Part shown: positions 8,182-14,525 of the stretch, piece by piece | Position numbering within the stretch: position 1 is the first letter of the stretch | Layout of the letters: every line of letters starts with the position of its first letter | From: DATAFO01 sp046728015 | GTDB taxonomy: Bacteria > Actinomycetota > Thermoleophilia > Solirubrobacterales > 70-9 | Length of the DNA: 31,919 nt | Reading direction: 5' to 3' | Assembly: GCA_046728015.1 (NCBI GenBank) | Contig: JBKPDQ010000042.1 | Span: 1 to 31,919 of the forward strand | Notes under the pieces: generated by a model | Seen by the model: the letters and a program-made list of their open reading frames with translations, nothing else | Databases searched by the model: none | Told to the model about the DNA's origin: nothing | Position numbers and translations under genes: made by a program

Positions 8182-8522
8182 TCGCTCAGTTCGTTGCCGG
8201 CGTCAGGCTCGACGTAGTAGTAGGCCCACAGGCCACGCCGCTCCGAGCCCACGATGCCCGCCTCGCGCAGTACCTTGAGGTGGTGCGAGACGGTCGGCTG
8301 GGAGAGGTCGAACAGCGGCACCAGTTCGCAGACGCACACCTGGCCGGCGTGCTTACGCAGCACATCGACGAGCTGCATGCGGATTGGGTCTCCGAGGGCC
8401 TTGGCAACGACCGCCATGCGCTCGGCCTCGGCGCGCTCGATCTCCGGATACGCGACCGGCTCGCAGCAGGGCTCGCCCACCGGCCGCTTTTGCTTGGGAG
8501 CGAGCTCCAAATCGACGGACAT
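8166..8522 (-). CDS. arsR: ArsR-family arsenite-responsive repressor
   Basis: Winged-helix metalloid repressor, 118 aa. The recognition helix region is LSQPTVSHHLKVLREAGIV. Candidate As(III) ligands are the N-terminal pair Cys19/Cys20 and Cys63/Cys65 in VCVCELV. The combination of an N-terminal Cys pair plus a Cys at the start of the DNA-binding domain recalls Corynebacterium glutamicum ArsR (Cys15, Cys16, Cys55), as opposed to the E. coli helix-alpha3 site alone. First gene of the leftward ars operon. The -10 box TATAAG ends 7 nt before the ATG, so the transcript is probably leaderless. It is divergent from the arsenate reductase gene, and the shared 83-bp region is its likely operator. Confidence 0.95.
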   Translation of the reverse strand: MSVDLELAPKQKRPVGEPCCEPVAYPEIERAEAERMAVVAKALGDPIRMQLVDVLRKHAGQVCVCELVPLFDLSQPTVSHHLKVLREAGIVGSERRGLWAYYYVEPDAGNELSEWLSD

Positions 8523-8529
8523 CTATTCA

Positions 8530-8569
8530 CTTATATCAATTGAAAAGAAAACTGTCAATGGAATATGCT
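8530..8569. promoter_or_regulatory. Overlapping divergent ars promoters with candidate ArsR operator
   Basis: On the minus strand TTGACA (complement of 8553-8558), a 17-bp spacer and TATAAG (complement of 8530-8535) form a near-consensus promoter for arsR. On the plus strand TTGAAA (8540-8545) and TATGCT (8564-8569), 18 bp apart, can serve the arsenate reductase. The two promoters interlock. TCAATTGA (8536-8543) is an 8-bp palindrome and TCAAT recurs at 8555-8559, giving plausible repressor contacts across both promoters. The segment is markedly AT-rich against a GC-rich background. Confidence 0.75.
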
Positions 8570-8605
8570 CCGCACCGATTCCGAACGGGGCAGGAGGAGG
8601 TCTGA

Positions 8606-9265
8606 ATGGCGACGCAGCTCAAGGAGCTCGAGGTGGACGTCATCACCCGCAACCACCTCCAGAAGGGATTGGAATCGCTGAGCGCGGAGTTCGCGGGCAA
8701 CTTCTCCGCGGAGACGGTCGAGCGCTTCATGACGGAGTCGCTCGAGGCGCTCAGGGGCTCGCGGCTGAAGGATTTCGTGCCGCTGTTCGTGCACCGCTTC
8801 GCGCGTGAGCGCCTGCGCGCGCTGGGGCAGGTTGAGGGCACGATCACCAAGGACGTCCCCGAGGTCTTGTTCGTCTGCGTCCAGAACGCCGGCCGAAGCC
8901 AGATGGCCGCCGGGCTGCTCGACAAGCTGGCGGCCGGCCGTGTCCACGTTCGCTCCGCCGGCTCGGCCCCCGGCGACCAGATCAACCCCAACGTGCGCGA
9001 GGCAATGGCGGAGGTCGGGGTCGATCTCAGCAAGGAGTTCCCCAAGCCGATGACCGACGAGGTGGTGTGGGCTGCCGATGCCGTGATCACGATGGGCTGC
9101 GGCGATGCCTGCCCGATCTATCCGGGCAAGCGCTATGAGGACTGGGAGGTCGACGACCCTGCCGAGGCCGACATGGATGGCGTGAGACGGATTCGCGACG
9201 AGATCGAGGGCCGCGTCAGAGTCCTGCTCGACGAGGTAGCACCAGAGAACGGAGCGCGCGGCTAG
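8606..9265 (+). CDS. arsC: Arsenate reductase (low-molecular-weight phosphatase type) with N-terminal helical domain
   Basis: 219 aa. Residues 1-75 are helical (VDVITRNHLQKGLESLSAEFAGNFSAETVERFM...), matching the three-helix dimerisation module found in front of actinobacterial ArsC proteins. Residues 85-215 are a low-molecular-weight tyrosine-phosphatase fold: the P-loop CVQNAGRS has nucleophile Cys91 and Arg97, and the DW-x-V-DDP segment at 179-185 supplies the general acid. Cys165 and Cys169 (MGCGDACPIYPG) are also present. It reduces arsenate to arsenite, probably with mycothiol/mycoredoxin or thioredoxin; the sequence does not settle which. The ATG has AGGAGGAGG five bases upstream. It is divergent from arsR and should be co-induced, feeding arsenite to ArsM. 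Confidence 0.93.
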   Translation: MATQLKELEVDVITRNHLQKGLESLSAEFAGNFSAETVERFMTESLEALRGSRLKDFVPLFVHRFARERLRALGQVEGTITKDVPEVLFVCVQNAGRSQMAAGLLDKLAAGRVHVRSAGSAPGDQINPNVREAMAEVGVDLSKEFPKPMTDEVVWAADAVITMGCGDACPIYPGKRYEDWEVDDPAEADMDGVRRIRDEIEGRVRVLLDEVAPENGARG

Positions 9266-9318
9266 ATGCGCGACGTCGGTCTGCCGGCCGAGCTCGCTGA
9301 CAAGCTCGTCGCAGCAAC

Positions 9319-9795
9319 CTAGGGCTGGAACGGAGGCGCCTCGCCCCAGCCCCAGCGCGGCACCGGCGCATGCTCGAAGACCTCGGCATCGGGCTGTGAG
9401 TTGTGCAGCGCCAGCCGGGTGCCCCACTCGACGTAGGCGACGAAGGCTGAGCGAAACTCGGGATCGTCGGGCAGCTCGGCGTCGTCGGCGGCCAGGCTCA
9501 TCAACGAGGCGAAGCGGAAGCGCTGCTCGGGCGTGATCGCGAGCCCGCGATGCTTGCCGAGCATCCGCTCGTACCCGCCGAGCTCATTCGTGTACCGGGT
9601 CGGCCCGCCGAACACCTCCGACCACCAGGCGACTACGTTGCGACGGTGCTCAGCGCCGACCGTGCCGCCGAACAGCGGTGCCAGCAGCTCGTCGCCCTCG
9701 ACCCGGTCGTAGAAAGCGTTGAGCAGGCGCTCTAACGCCTGCTGGCCGCCGGCCCACTCGTACAGCGTCGGCGGCTCGGTCGTGCTCGCGGCCAT
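9319..9795 (-). CDS. glbO: Group II truncated haemoglobin
   Basis: Small haem protein, 158 aa. It has the truncated-globin pattern LYEWAGGQQALERLLNAFYDRV with Tyr29 at B10, a WWSEVFGGP-x-x-Y segment at about 57-68, the proximal His82 in GKHRGLAIT, and Trp124 (YVEWGTRLAL) at G8, a hallmark of group II. Such proteins bind oxygen and react with NO or peroxides. A proline/tryptophan-rich tail (RWGWGEAPPFQP) follows. The reading frame stays open far upstream, but ATG at 9795 starts at the conserved domain; the upstream extension would run through the tandem repeat. Monocistronic, divergent from the gene at 9887 and convergent with arsC. Confidence 0.93.
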   Translation of the reverse strand: MAASTTEPPTLYEWAGGQQALERLLNAFYDRVEGDELLAPLFGGTVGAEHRRNVVAWWSEVFGGPTRYTNELGGYERMLGKHRGLAITPEQRFRFASLMSLAADDAELPDDPEFRSAFVAYVEWGTRLALHNSQPDAEVFEHAPVPRWGWGEAPPFQP

Positions 9796-9805
9796 CGACT
9801 CGAAT

Positions 9806-9862
9806 CTAGCGAAGGCGATACTTCGCTTGACCGCTAGCGAGGGCGATACTTCGGCTTCACCG
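9806..9862 (+). repeat. Tandem direct repeat (two 28-29-bp copies) between divergent genes
   Basis: Copy 1 at 9806-9833 and copy 2 at 9834-9862 both read CTAGCGA-R-GGCGATACTTCG followed by CTTGACCG or GCTTCACCG, back to back with few differences. It lies between the haemoglobin start (9795) and the ribosome site of the gene at 9887, so it may be a doubled protein-binding or promoter element. Each copy contains an inner near-palindrome CGAAGGCGATACTTCG. Confidence 0.85.
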
Positions 9863-9886
9863 CGGAACGCACCAGAGGAGGAAGCG

Positions 9887-10333
9887 ATGACTACGAAAGC
9901 CGATTTCACTCCCGAGGAGTGGGATCTCGTCCTCGAAGGCCCGCCGGCGGCGGGCCTGATCGTCTCGACCGCTGAGCGCGGTGGGACCTTTCGCGAGGCG
10001 TTCTCGATCGCCAAGGCCTACACCGAGGCACGCAAGCAGCATGGGGCGAGCCAGCTGCTGGACGAGATCGTCTCTGCGAAGCCCGAGGTCGATCGCGGCC
10101 GCTTTGCCTCGTTTGAGGAGCTCAAGGAGCACGGCCTCGGGAAGATCCGCGAGGCGGTCGCGCTCCTCGAACAGAAGGCGACGCCCGAAGAGGTGGAGGA
10201 CTACAAGGGCTTCGTGCTCGGCGTCGCCGAGCGCGTCGCCGACGCGAAGACCGAGGAGGGCGATCAGCCCGCAACCGAGAGCGAGCGGGCGGCGACCGAG
10301 GAAATCGCCGCCGCACTCGGGCGGGGCGTCTGA
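9887..10333 (+). CDS. Conserved hypothetical protein
   Basis: 148 aa starting MTTKADFTPEEWDLVLEGPP, with AAGLIVSTAERGGTFREAFSIAKAYTEARKQHG next. It is soluble and mostly helical, rich in Glu/Ala, with no signal peptide, membrane segment, cysteines or recognisable catalytic motif. I recognise the pattern from small actinobacterial proteins of unknown function, without a named role. ATG 9887 has AGAGGAGG as ribosome site. It is preceded by the tandem repeat at 9806-9862, which may control it. The alanine/glutamate-rich C-terminus ends in AAALGRGV. The oxygen-binding haemoglobin gene shares its promoter region, a hint but not proof of a stress role. Confidence 0.85.
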   Translation: MTTKADFTPEEWDLVLEGPPAAGLIVSTAERGGTFREAFSIAKAYTEARKQHGASQLLDEIVSAKPEVDRGRFASFEELKEHGLGKIREAVALLEQKATPEEVEDYKGFVLGVAERVADAKTEEGDQPATESERAATEEIAAALGRGV

Positions 10334-10354
10334 GTTGCTGCTCCGCGCGTGGGC

Positions 10355-10633
10355 TTAGGACGGCTCGGGCCGTTCCTCGCCGGGCCAGCGGCCGGTCGTG
10401 CGCAGGAAGCCTCTCCGGGATAGGTGCTCGATCAGTCCGCGGCTGAGCCGAAAGATCGCTCCCTCCAGGGCCAGGGCCGCGGCGAGTTGCGCCCAAGAAA
10501 CGTCGCGATGCTCGGGTTCCGGGATCTCCCGATCGGAGATCCGACCCCAGACGAAGTCAACCGTCTTCTTGCTCACCAGCGCTGCCAGCAGCCCTCCGAC
10601 GATGCTGACGGGGATGAACAGAAGCTTCCCCAT
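10355..10633 (-). CDS. DUF4235 membrane protein
   Basis: 92-94 aa, depending on GTG 10639 or ATG 10633. The N-terminus (MGKLLFIPVSIVGGLLAALVSKKTVDFVW) has one hydrophobic membrane segment followed by a conserved Lys-Lys and Trp, then EPEHRDVSWAQLAAALALEGAIFRLSRGLIEHLSRRG, the conserved second half of DUF4235 proteins, with a second amphipathic or membrane segment. A short acidic/proline-rich tail follows. Function is unknown; these are common small actinobacterial membrane proteins. It is divergent from the methyltransferase gene at 10737 and convergent with the gene ending at 10333. Confidence 0.88.
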   Translation of the reverse strand: MGKLLFIPVSIVGGLLAALVSKKTVDFVWGRISDREIPEPEHRDVSWAQLAAALALEGAIFRLSRGLIEHLSRRGFLRTTGRWPGEERPEPS

Positions 10634-10736
10634 GTCCACGCGCCTACCCCCGAGGCCCTCGAGACAAACCGCCGACCTTTACTCCGCGCCGCGCATCGCA
10701 TAGGTTCGGGGGCGAGACACCACCGAGGAGATCACG

Positions 10737-11597
10737 ATGGAGGCCAAGCAGATTGATCCGGTCGAGTTTCGCGCTGGTCAGCGTGAGCAGTGGAACGTGG
10801 TCGCCGATGGCTGGCGGAAATGGTCGGAGCTGATCGACACCGCGGCTGGCCAGATCAGCGAGCGCCTGGTCGAGCTCGCCGGCGTTGAGCCCGGCAGCCG
10901 CGTGCTCGACGTTGCCGCGGGATACGGGGAGCCCTCGCTGTCCGCCGCGAGAGCGGCCGGCCCGGAGGGCTCGGTCGTGGCCACGGACATAGCCGCCGAC
11001 ATGCTCGCGTTCGGACGCGAGCGCGCCGAGGCCGCGGGTCTCGACAACATCGAGTTCGTCGAGTCGGAGGTGATGAGCCTCGACTTCGAACCGCGGAGCT
11101 TCGACGCCGCGCTGTCTCGCTGGGGGATCATCTTCGAGCCCGACGGCGAGGGCGCGGCCGAGCGGGTCCGTGGCTTCTTGAAGCCCGGATCGCGGATGGC
11201 GATCAGCTCCTGGGGACCGCCGGAGCGAACGCCGTTTCTGGGCGTGCCGATGCGCACGGCCATGGAGCGACTGGGGGTACCGCCGCCTCCGCCTGGAACT
11301 CCCGGGCCGCTGTCGCGCCCCACGCCGGAGGCGATCGGCGGACTGCTCAGCGGCGGTGGCTTTGAGGACGTCGAGGTGGAGGAAGCCGAGGTGACCGTGA
11401 AGTGGGATTCGCCCGAGGAGTTCACGACCTTCGCGAGGGAAATCGCTCCGCCGGTCAAGGCGATGATCGACTCACAGCCGAAGGAGGTTCAGGAGGAGAC
11501 CCTGGCGGCGATCGTCGAGGCGATTCGCCAGCAAGCGGACGACGACGGATCGGTCACCCTCTCCAACCAGGTGCTGATGGCGTCCGGGCGCGCGTAG
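10737..11597 (+). CDS. Class I SAM-dependent methyltransferase
   Basis: 286 aa. An N-terminal helix (FRAGQREQWNVVADGWRKWSELID) is followed by SAM motif I VLDVAAGYGEPSLSAA at about 55-70, the acidic ATDIAADML, and LDFEPRSFDAALSRWGIIFEPD as motif IV/post-II. The C-terminal third (200-286) is a helical cap of the sort seen in UbiE-like or natural-product methyltransferases. The substrate is unknown. ATG 10737 is preceded by GAGGAGATCAC as ribosome site. A proline run (VPPPPPGTPGP) near residue 180 is a loop expansion. It stands alone, convergent with the PPOX-fold gene at 11618. Confidence 0.88.
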   Translation: MEAKQIDPVEFRAGQREQWNVVADGWRKWSELIDTAAGQISERLVELAGVEPGSRVLDVAAGYGEPSLSAARAAGPEGSVVATDIAADMLAFGRERAEAAGLDNIEFVESEVMSLDFEPRSFDAALSRWGIIFEPDGEGAAERVRGFLKPGSRMAISSWGPPERTPFLGVPMRTAMERLGVPPPPPGTPGPLSRPTPEAIGGLLSGGGFEDVEVEEAEVTVKWDSPEEFTTFAREIAPPVKAMIDSQPKEVQEETLAAIVEAIRQQADDDGSVTLSNQVLMASGRA

Positions 11598-11617
11598 GCA
11601 TCGGCGTCGGGCGCGAC

Positions 11618-12088
11618 TCAGTCGAGCCATTGGCCGTCGCGCATCAGGCGGCGGCCCTTGAGCTCGTTCGATTCGCGCCACGCCAGGACGGTGTGCGGCG
11701 TGATCCTGAGGTACACGTGCTCGTCGGGCTCGAGCCTCGGGTCCCATCCCGTGGCCCGCGCGTGCGCGTCCTTCAAGGCGGTGTGGGCGCCCATCGGGCT
11801 CTCCTCCACGGGTCCTTCGACGATCAGGACGTCCCGCGTCGGTCCCAGCGCGACCCGTGCCCAGCCGGCACGCATCAGGTTCCTGGCCGTGCGGCTCGCT
11901 CTGGGCGTCGCGATCGTCAGCGCCTCCTCGTTCCAGTAGAACGAGACGGGGATCAGATAGGCGTTGCCGTCGGCGTCGGCCGAAGCTACCCAGAGGTCCA
12001 CGTCGGTGCGCAGCCTCGCCACCGCGTCGGCCTTTCGCTGCGACCTCGATCGAGCCGGGGGAGGCCCCGCGTCAGCCTCTGGCGGCAT
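11618..12088 (-). CDS. PPOX-fold flavin/F420-binding protein
   Basis: 156 aa of the split-beta-barrel pyridoxamine-5'-phosphate-oxidase-like family. Seen are DVDLWVASADADGNAYLIPVSFYW, EEALTIATPRASRTARNLMRAGWARVALGPTRDVLIVEGP, and a C-terminal RITPHTVLAWRE. Such proteins bind FMN, F420 or haem; the cofactor is not decidable here. Its ATG overlaps the 3' end of the sigma-factor gene by 17 nt, so it is the last gene of the YCII-sigma-PPOX operon. The coupling suggests the sigma factor and this protein serve one response. Confidence 0.85.
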   Translation of the reverse strand: MPPEADAGPPPARSRSQRKADAVARLRTDVDLWVASADADGNAYLIPVSFYWNEEALTIATPRASRTARNLMRAGWARVALGPTRDVLIVEGPVEESPMGAHTALKDAHARATGWDPRLEPDEHVYLRITPHTVLAWRESNELKGRRLMRDGQWLD

Positions 12089-13283
12089 CGGTCTCTCCCG
12101 GAGTTCTCTCCGCGTGCAGTTCCGCCAGCTTACGCTCGAGGAAGCGCCGCTCGGGTTGGGAGTGAACTAGCTCGAGCGCTCGCGCGTAGGCCGCGCGAGC
12201 GTCCTCGGTGCGATCGAGGCGGCGCAGGAGCTCGGCGCGCGTCGAGTGCAGATAGACGTAGCTCTCGACGTCGAGGTTGTCGATCAGCGCGAGCGCCGCT
12301 TCCACCTCGCCGGTCTCGGCGATCGCGACAGCCTGGTTGAGCTCCACGACCGGTGACAGCGTGCGTCGCGCCAGCTCTCCGTAGAGCGCGGCAAGCTGCG
12401 GCCAGTCCTGCACGGAGTCGGTGTGGAGGGCCGCGATTGCCGCCTGCAGCACGTAGGGGCCGCGGCCGCCGAGCGCCAGCGCGCGATCGAGCGTGCGCTT
12501 GCCCGCGGCGATCTGATCGTTGTCCCACAGCGATCGGTCCTGATCTTCAAGAAGAACGAGCGCGTCGTCTGCGAAGCGTGCCTCGCTGCGCGCGTCGTTG
12601 AGCAGCATCAGCGCGAGCAGCGCGTGCACCTCGGGTTCGTCGGGCATCAGCTCCGCGAGGGCCCGCCCGAGGCGGATCGCGTCGGTGGCCAGGTCCCCGC
12701 GCCCGGCATATCCCTCGTTGAAGATCAGGTAGACGACCGCCAGCACCGCGGCGAGCCGGTCGGGAAGCAAATGGTCGGGCGGGACGCGAAACGGGATCCC
12801 CGCCGCCTTGATCTTCTTCTTCGCCCGGACGAGGCGCTTGGCCATCGTCCCACCCTCGACCAGGAACGCGCGGGCGATCTCGTCGGTCGTCAGACCGCCA
12901 AGCGTGCGGAGCGTGAGGGCGACCTGCGCGTCGACAGCAAGCGCGGGGTGACAGCAGGTGAAGATCAGCTCCAGCCGCTCGTCGGGAATGGTGGTCTCGT
13001 CGTCCACTTCGTCCTCAGTCGCCTCGGGTGTGCCGACCAACCGCGCCTTCTCTGCAAATGTCTTGTCGCGGCGAATCCGGTCGATCGCGCGGTTGCGCGC
13101 GGTCGTGACCAGCCAGGCGCGCGGGTTGTCGGGCGTGCCGGCCCGCGGCCAGAGCTCGGCGGCGACCGCGAAGGCGTCCTGAGCGGCTTCCTCGGCGAGC
13201 TCGAAGTCGCCGAGGTAGCCGATCAGGCTGGCGAGGACGCGGCCCCACTCGTCGCGGAAGATCTGCTCTAAAGGTGCGGTCAC
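12072..13283 (-). CDS. ECF42-type RNA polymerase sigma factor with C-terminal TPR-like domain
   Basis: 403 aa. Region 2 is near residues 8-80 (FRDEWGRVLASLIGYLGDFELAEEAAQDAF, PRAWLVTTARNRAIDRIRR), region 4 near 110-165 (ERLELIFTCCHPAL, LTLRTLGGLTTDEIARAFL, TMAKRLVRAKKKI), then a long C-terminal domain (DRLAAVLAVVYLIFNEGYAG, ALLALMLLNDARSEAR, a TPR-like tail to LAELHAERT). That extension and adjacency to a DGPF/YCII protein are the hallmarks of the ECF42 group, which has no classical anti-sigma factor; the C-terminal domain is thought to control activity. GTG 13283 overlaps the stop of the YCII gene by 4 nt (GTGA). The coding frame stays open further upstream, but that part is antisense-frame noise inside the YCII gene. 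Confidence 0.93.
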   Translation of the reverse strand: MTAPLEQIFRDEWGRVLASLIGYLGDFELAEEAAQDAFAVAAELWPRAGTPDNPRAWLVTTARNRAIDRIRRDKTFAEKARLVGTPEATEDEVDDETTIPDERLELIFTCCHPALAVDAQVALTLRTLGGLTTDEIARAFLVEGGTMAKRLVRAKKKIKAAGIPFRVPPDHLLPDRLAAVLAVVYLIFNEGYAGRGDLATDAIRLGRALAELMPDEPEVHALLALMLLNDARSEARFADDALVLLEDQDRSLWDNDQIAAGKRTLDRALALGGRGPYVLQAAIAALHTDSVQDWPQLAALYGELARRTLSPVVELNQAVAIAETGEVEAALALIDNLDVESYVYLHSTRAELLRRLDRTEDARAAYARALELVHSQPERRFLERKLAELHAERTPGETDAARG

Positions 13284-13636
13284 TCCGCGAGCGGCCGCAC
13301 CTCGACGGCGCCGCCCATCCTGGCAGCCGGGATGCGTGCCGCGAGCTCGATCGCCGCGTCGAGATCGTCGGCTTCGAAGGTGAGGAACCCGCCGAGCGCC
13401 TCCTTGGTGGCCACGAACGGACCGTCGGTGACCAACGTTTCGCCATCCTTCACCCGCACGGTGGTCGCCGTCTCGGGCGAGTTCAGCGCGAGTCCTGGGG
13501 TGACGCCGGGCGTCTTGTTGATCGCCTGGTAGTCGGCGTAGACGGCCTTCTGCTCGTCCTCCGACAGCCTGGCCCACGCCTCAGGGTCGCGGGGCGTCGG
13601 GGTGTCGCCTTGATGAATCAACAACATGTACTTCAC
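13280..13636 (-). CDS. YCII-related (DGPF) protein
   Basis: 118 aa dimeric alpha/beta-barrel protein. It begins MKYMLLIHQGD, carries the family motif DGPF at 71-74 followed by TKEALGGF and FEADDLDAAIELAARIPAARMGGAVEVRPL. GTG 13636 has CAGGAGGT five bases upstream. It is first in the operon, translationally coupled to the ECF42 sigma factor. Proteins of this family are regularly found next to ECF42 factors and are transcribed under their control; the molecular function is not known. Confidence 0.92.
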   Translation of the reverse strand: MKYMLLIHQGDTPTPRDPEAWARLSEDEQKAVYADYQAINKTPGVTPGLALNSPETATTVRVKDGETLVTDGPFVATKEALGGFLTFEADDLDAAIELAARIPAARMGGAVEVRPLAE

Positions 13637-13709
13637 GACTACCTCCTGGTTGGGATTGGTCGCCCCTGAGACGAACGGCAGAGGGGGAAATGGACACCCT
13701 GCGGTCGAT

Positions 13710-13744
13710 GGTGCCTTCTTTCGGAATATCCGAAGAAAGGCGCC
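13710..13744 (-). terminator. Strong 15-bp hairpin downstream of the HhH-GPD gene
   Basis: GGTGCCTTCTTTCGG and CCGAAGAAAGGCGCC pair over 15 positions (one mismatch, two wobbles) around the loop AATAT. It lies 26 nt past the stop of the leftward HhH-GPD gene and upstream of the YCII promoter, a natural terminator position. No T-run follows on the minus strand. Confidence 0.65.
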
Positions 13745-13769
13745 AGGGCCGTGCCGCGGCGGAAGCTGG

Positions 13770-14315
13770 CTAGGCCTTCACCTTGGTCCACTCGGCCTTG
13801 TGCTCGCGCTTGGCGGCCTTGTAGTCGTCGAGCGCGGTGCGGGAGTCAATGTCACCCAGCGTCGGATGGGGCGGCACCAGGCTCTGCGCTGCCGCGATCC
13901 CGAAGCGCTTGGCGAGGACGGCGCCGAGCGCCTTGATCTTCATCTCGCCGAAGCCGGGCAGAGCCGCGATCCTTGCCCGCAGCTCGTCGGCGTCGGCGGC
14001 GTCCGTCCAAACACGCGCCGCGTCGCCGTCGTATTCGTCGCGAACGTAAACCGCGAGCTCGTGCACCCGCTTCGCCATGTTCCCCGGGTAGCGGTGGAGC
14101 GCCGGCTTCTCGCGGAAGGCCGGCTCGAGGTCGGCCTCGGCCAGCGTTTCGGCGTCGATGGAGCCCAGACGCTGCTTCAGCACCAGTGGGCCCATGAATG
14201 CCTTCTGCACCGTCACCTGCTGATCGAGCGCGAAGCCGATCAGCAGCGCCATCGGATCGCCGGCGATCAGCTCGTTGGCCTCGTCGGACTCGGTGAAGTA
14301 AAGGCGATCGGGCAC
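13770..14315 (-). CDS. HhH-GPD-type base excision repair protein
   Basis: 181 aa from GTG 14315 (VPDRLYFTESDEANELI). Helix-hairpin-helix glycosylase fold: LIGFALDQQVTVQKAF at about 25-40, PALHRYPGNMAKRVHEL in the middle, the hairpin LPGFGEMKIKALGAVLAKRFG at about 119-139 and the catalytic-aspartate region HPTLGDIDS at about 150-158. Likely acts on damaged bases in DNA; substrate class is not resolved. The frame is open upstream into sequence that resembles a TolB-like protein, but the conserved domain begins at this GTG. There is no ribosome site; TACGAT lies 7 nt upstream, so the message may be leaderless. A lysine-rich tail (AAKREHKAEWTKVKA) ends the protein. Confidence 0.9.
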   Translation of the reverse strand: MPDRLYFTESDEANELIAGDPMALLIGFALDQQVTVQKAFMGPLVLKQRLGSIDAETLAEADLEPAFREKPALHRYPGNMAKRVHELAVYVRDEYDGDAARVWTDAADADELRARIAALPGFGEMKIKALGAVLAKRFGIAAAQSLVPPHPTLGDIDSRTALDDYKAAKREHKAEWTKVKA

Positions 14316-14345
14316 GAACCCGATCGTACCCGGGCCGCTCGTTCG

Positions 14346-14525
14346 GCTACGGCGCGCCGCCCAGTCGACCTTGTTCGGGAAGCCCGGTCGCTCGACGACG
14401 GTGCGCTTGAGCGACCCGCCGCGGCGCATCACCTTCAGCACACTGCGCTCTCCGAGGAAGCGCGTGAACATGATCCGCTTGCCGTTCGGCAACCACCCCG
14501 GCCTCAGGCTGTCTTGGGTCAGATT
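14346..14525 (-). pseudogene. Relic of a TolB/PD40 beta-propeller protein C-terminus
   Basis: About 60 codons in the minus strand, in the same frame as the HhH-GPD gene, read NLTQDSLRPGWLPNGKRIMF, then TRFLGERSVLKVMRRGGSLKRTVVE and PGFPNKVDWAARR. This is the pattern of a last PD40 propeller blade (usually PxWSPDGxxIxFTR, then VMxxDGS, then DWxxR) with decay of the central WSPDG to WLPNG. There is no start codon or upstream propeller: the ArsM-like gene abuts directly. Interpreted as a leftover of a deleted gene. Confidence 0.6.

Noticed and set aside
9266..9322. 18-codon frame starting directly after the arsC stop (MRDVGLPAELADKLVAAT)
   Set aside because: Too short, no ribosome site of its own and no recognisable similarity; it could be a relic of a longer protein but this cannot be supported.
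9796..10014. N-terminal extension of the truncated haemoglobin frame
   Set aside because: It would read through the tandem repeat and the gene on the other strand; globin similarity begins at the ATG at 9795.
13284..13577. N-terminal extension of the sigma-factor frame
   Set aside because: It runs antisense-frame through the YCII gene; the conserved sigma domain starts at GTG 13283, which overlaps the YCII stop.
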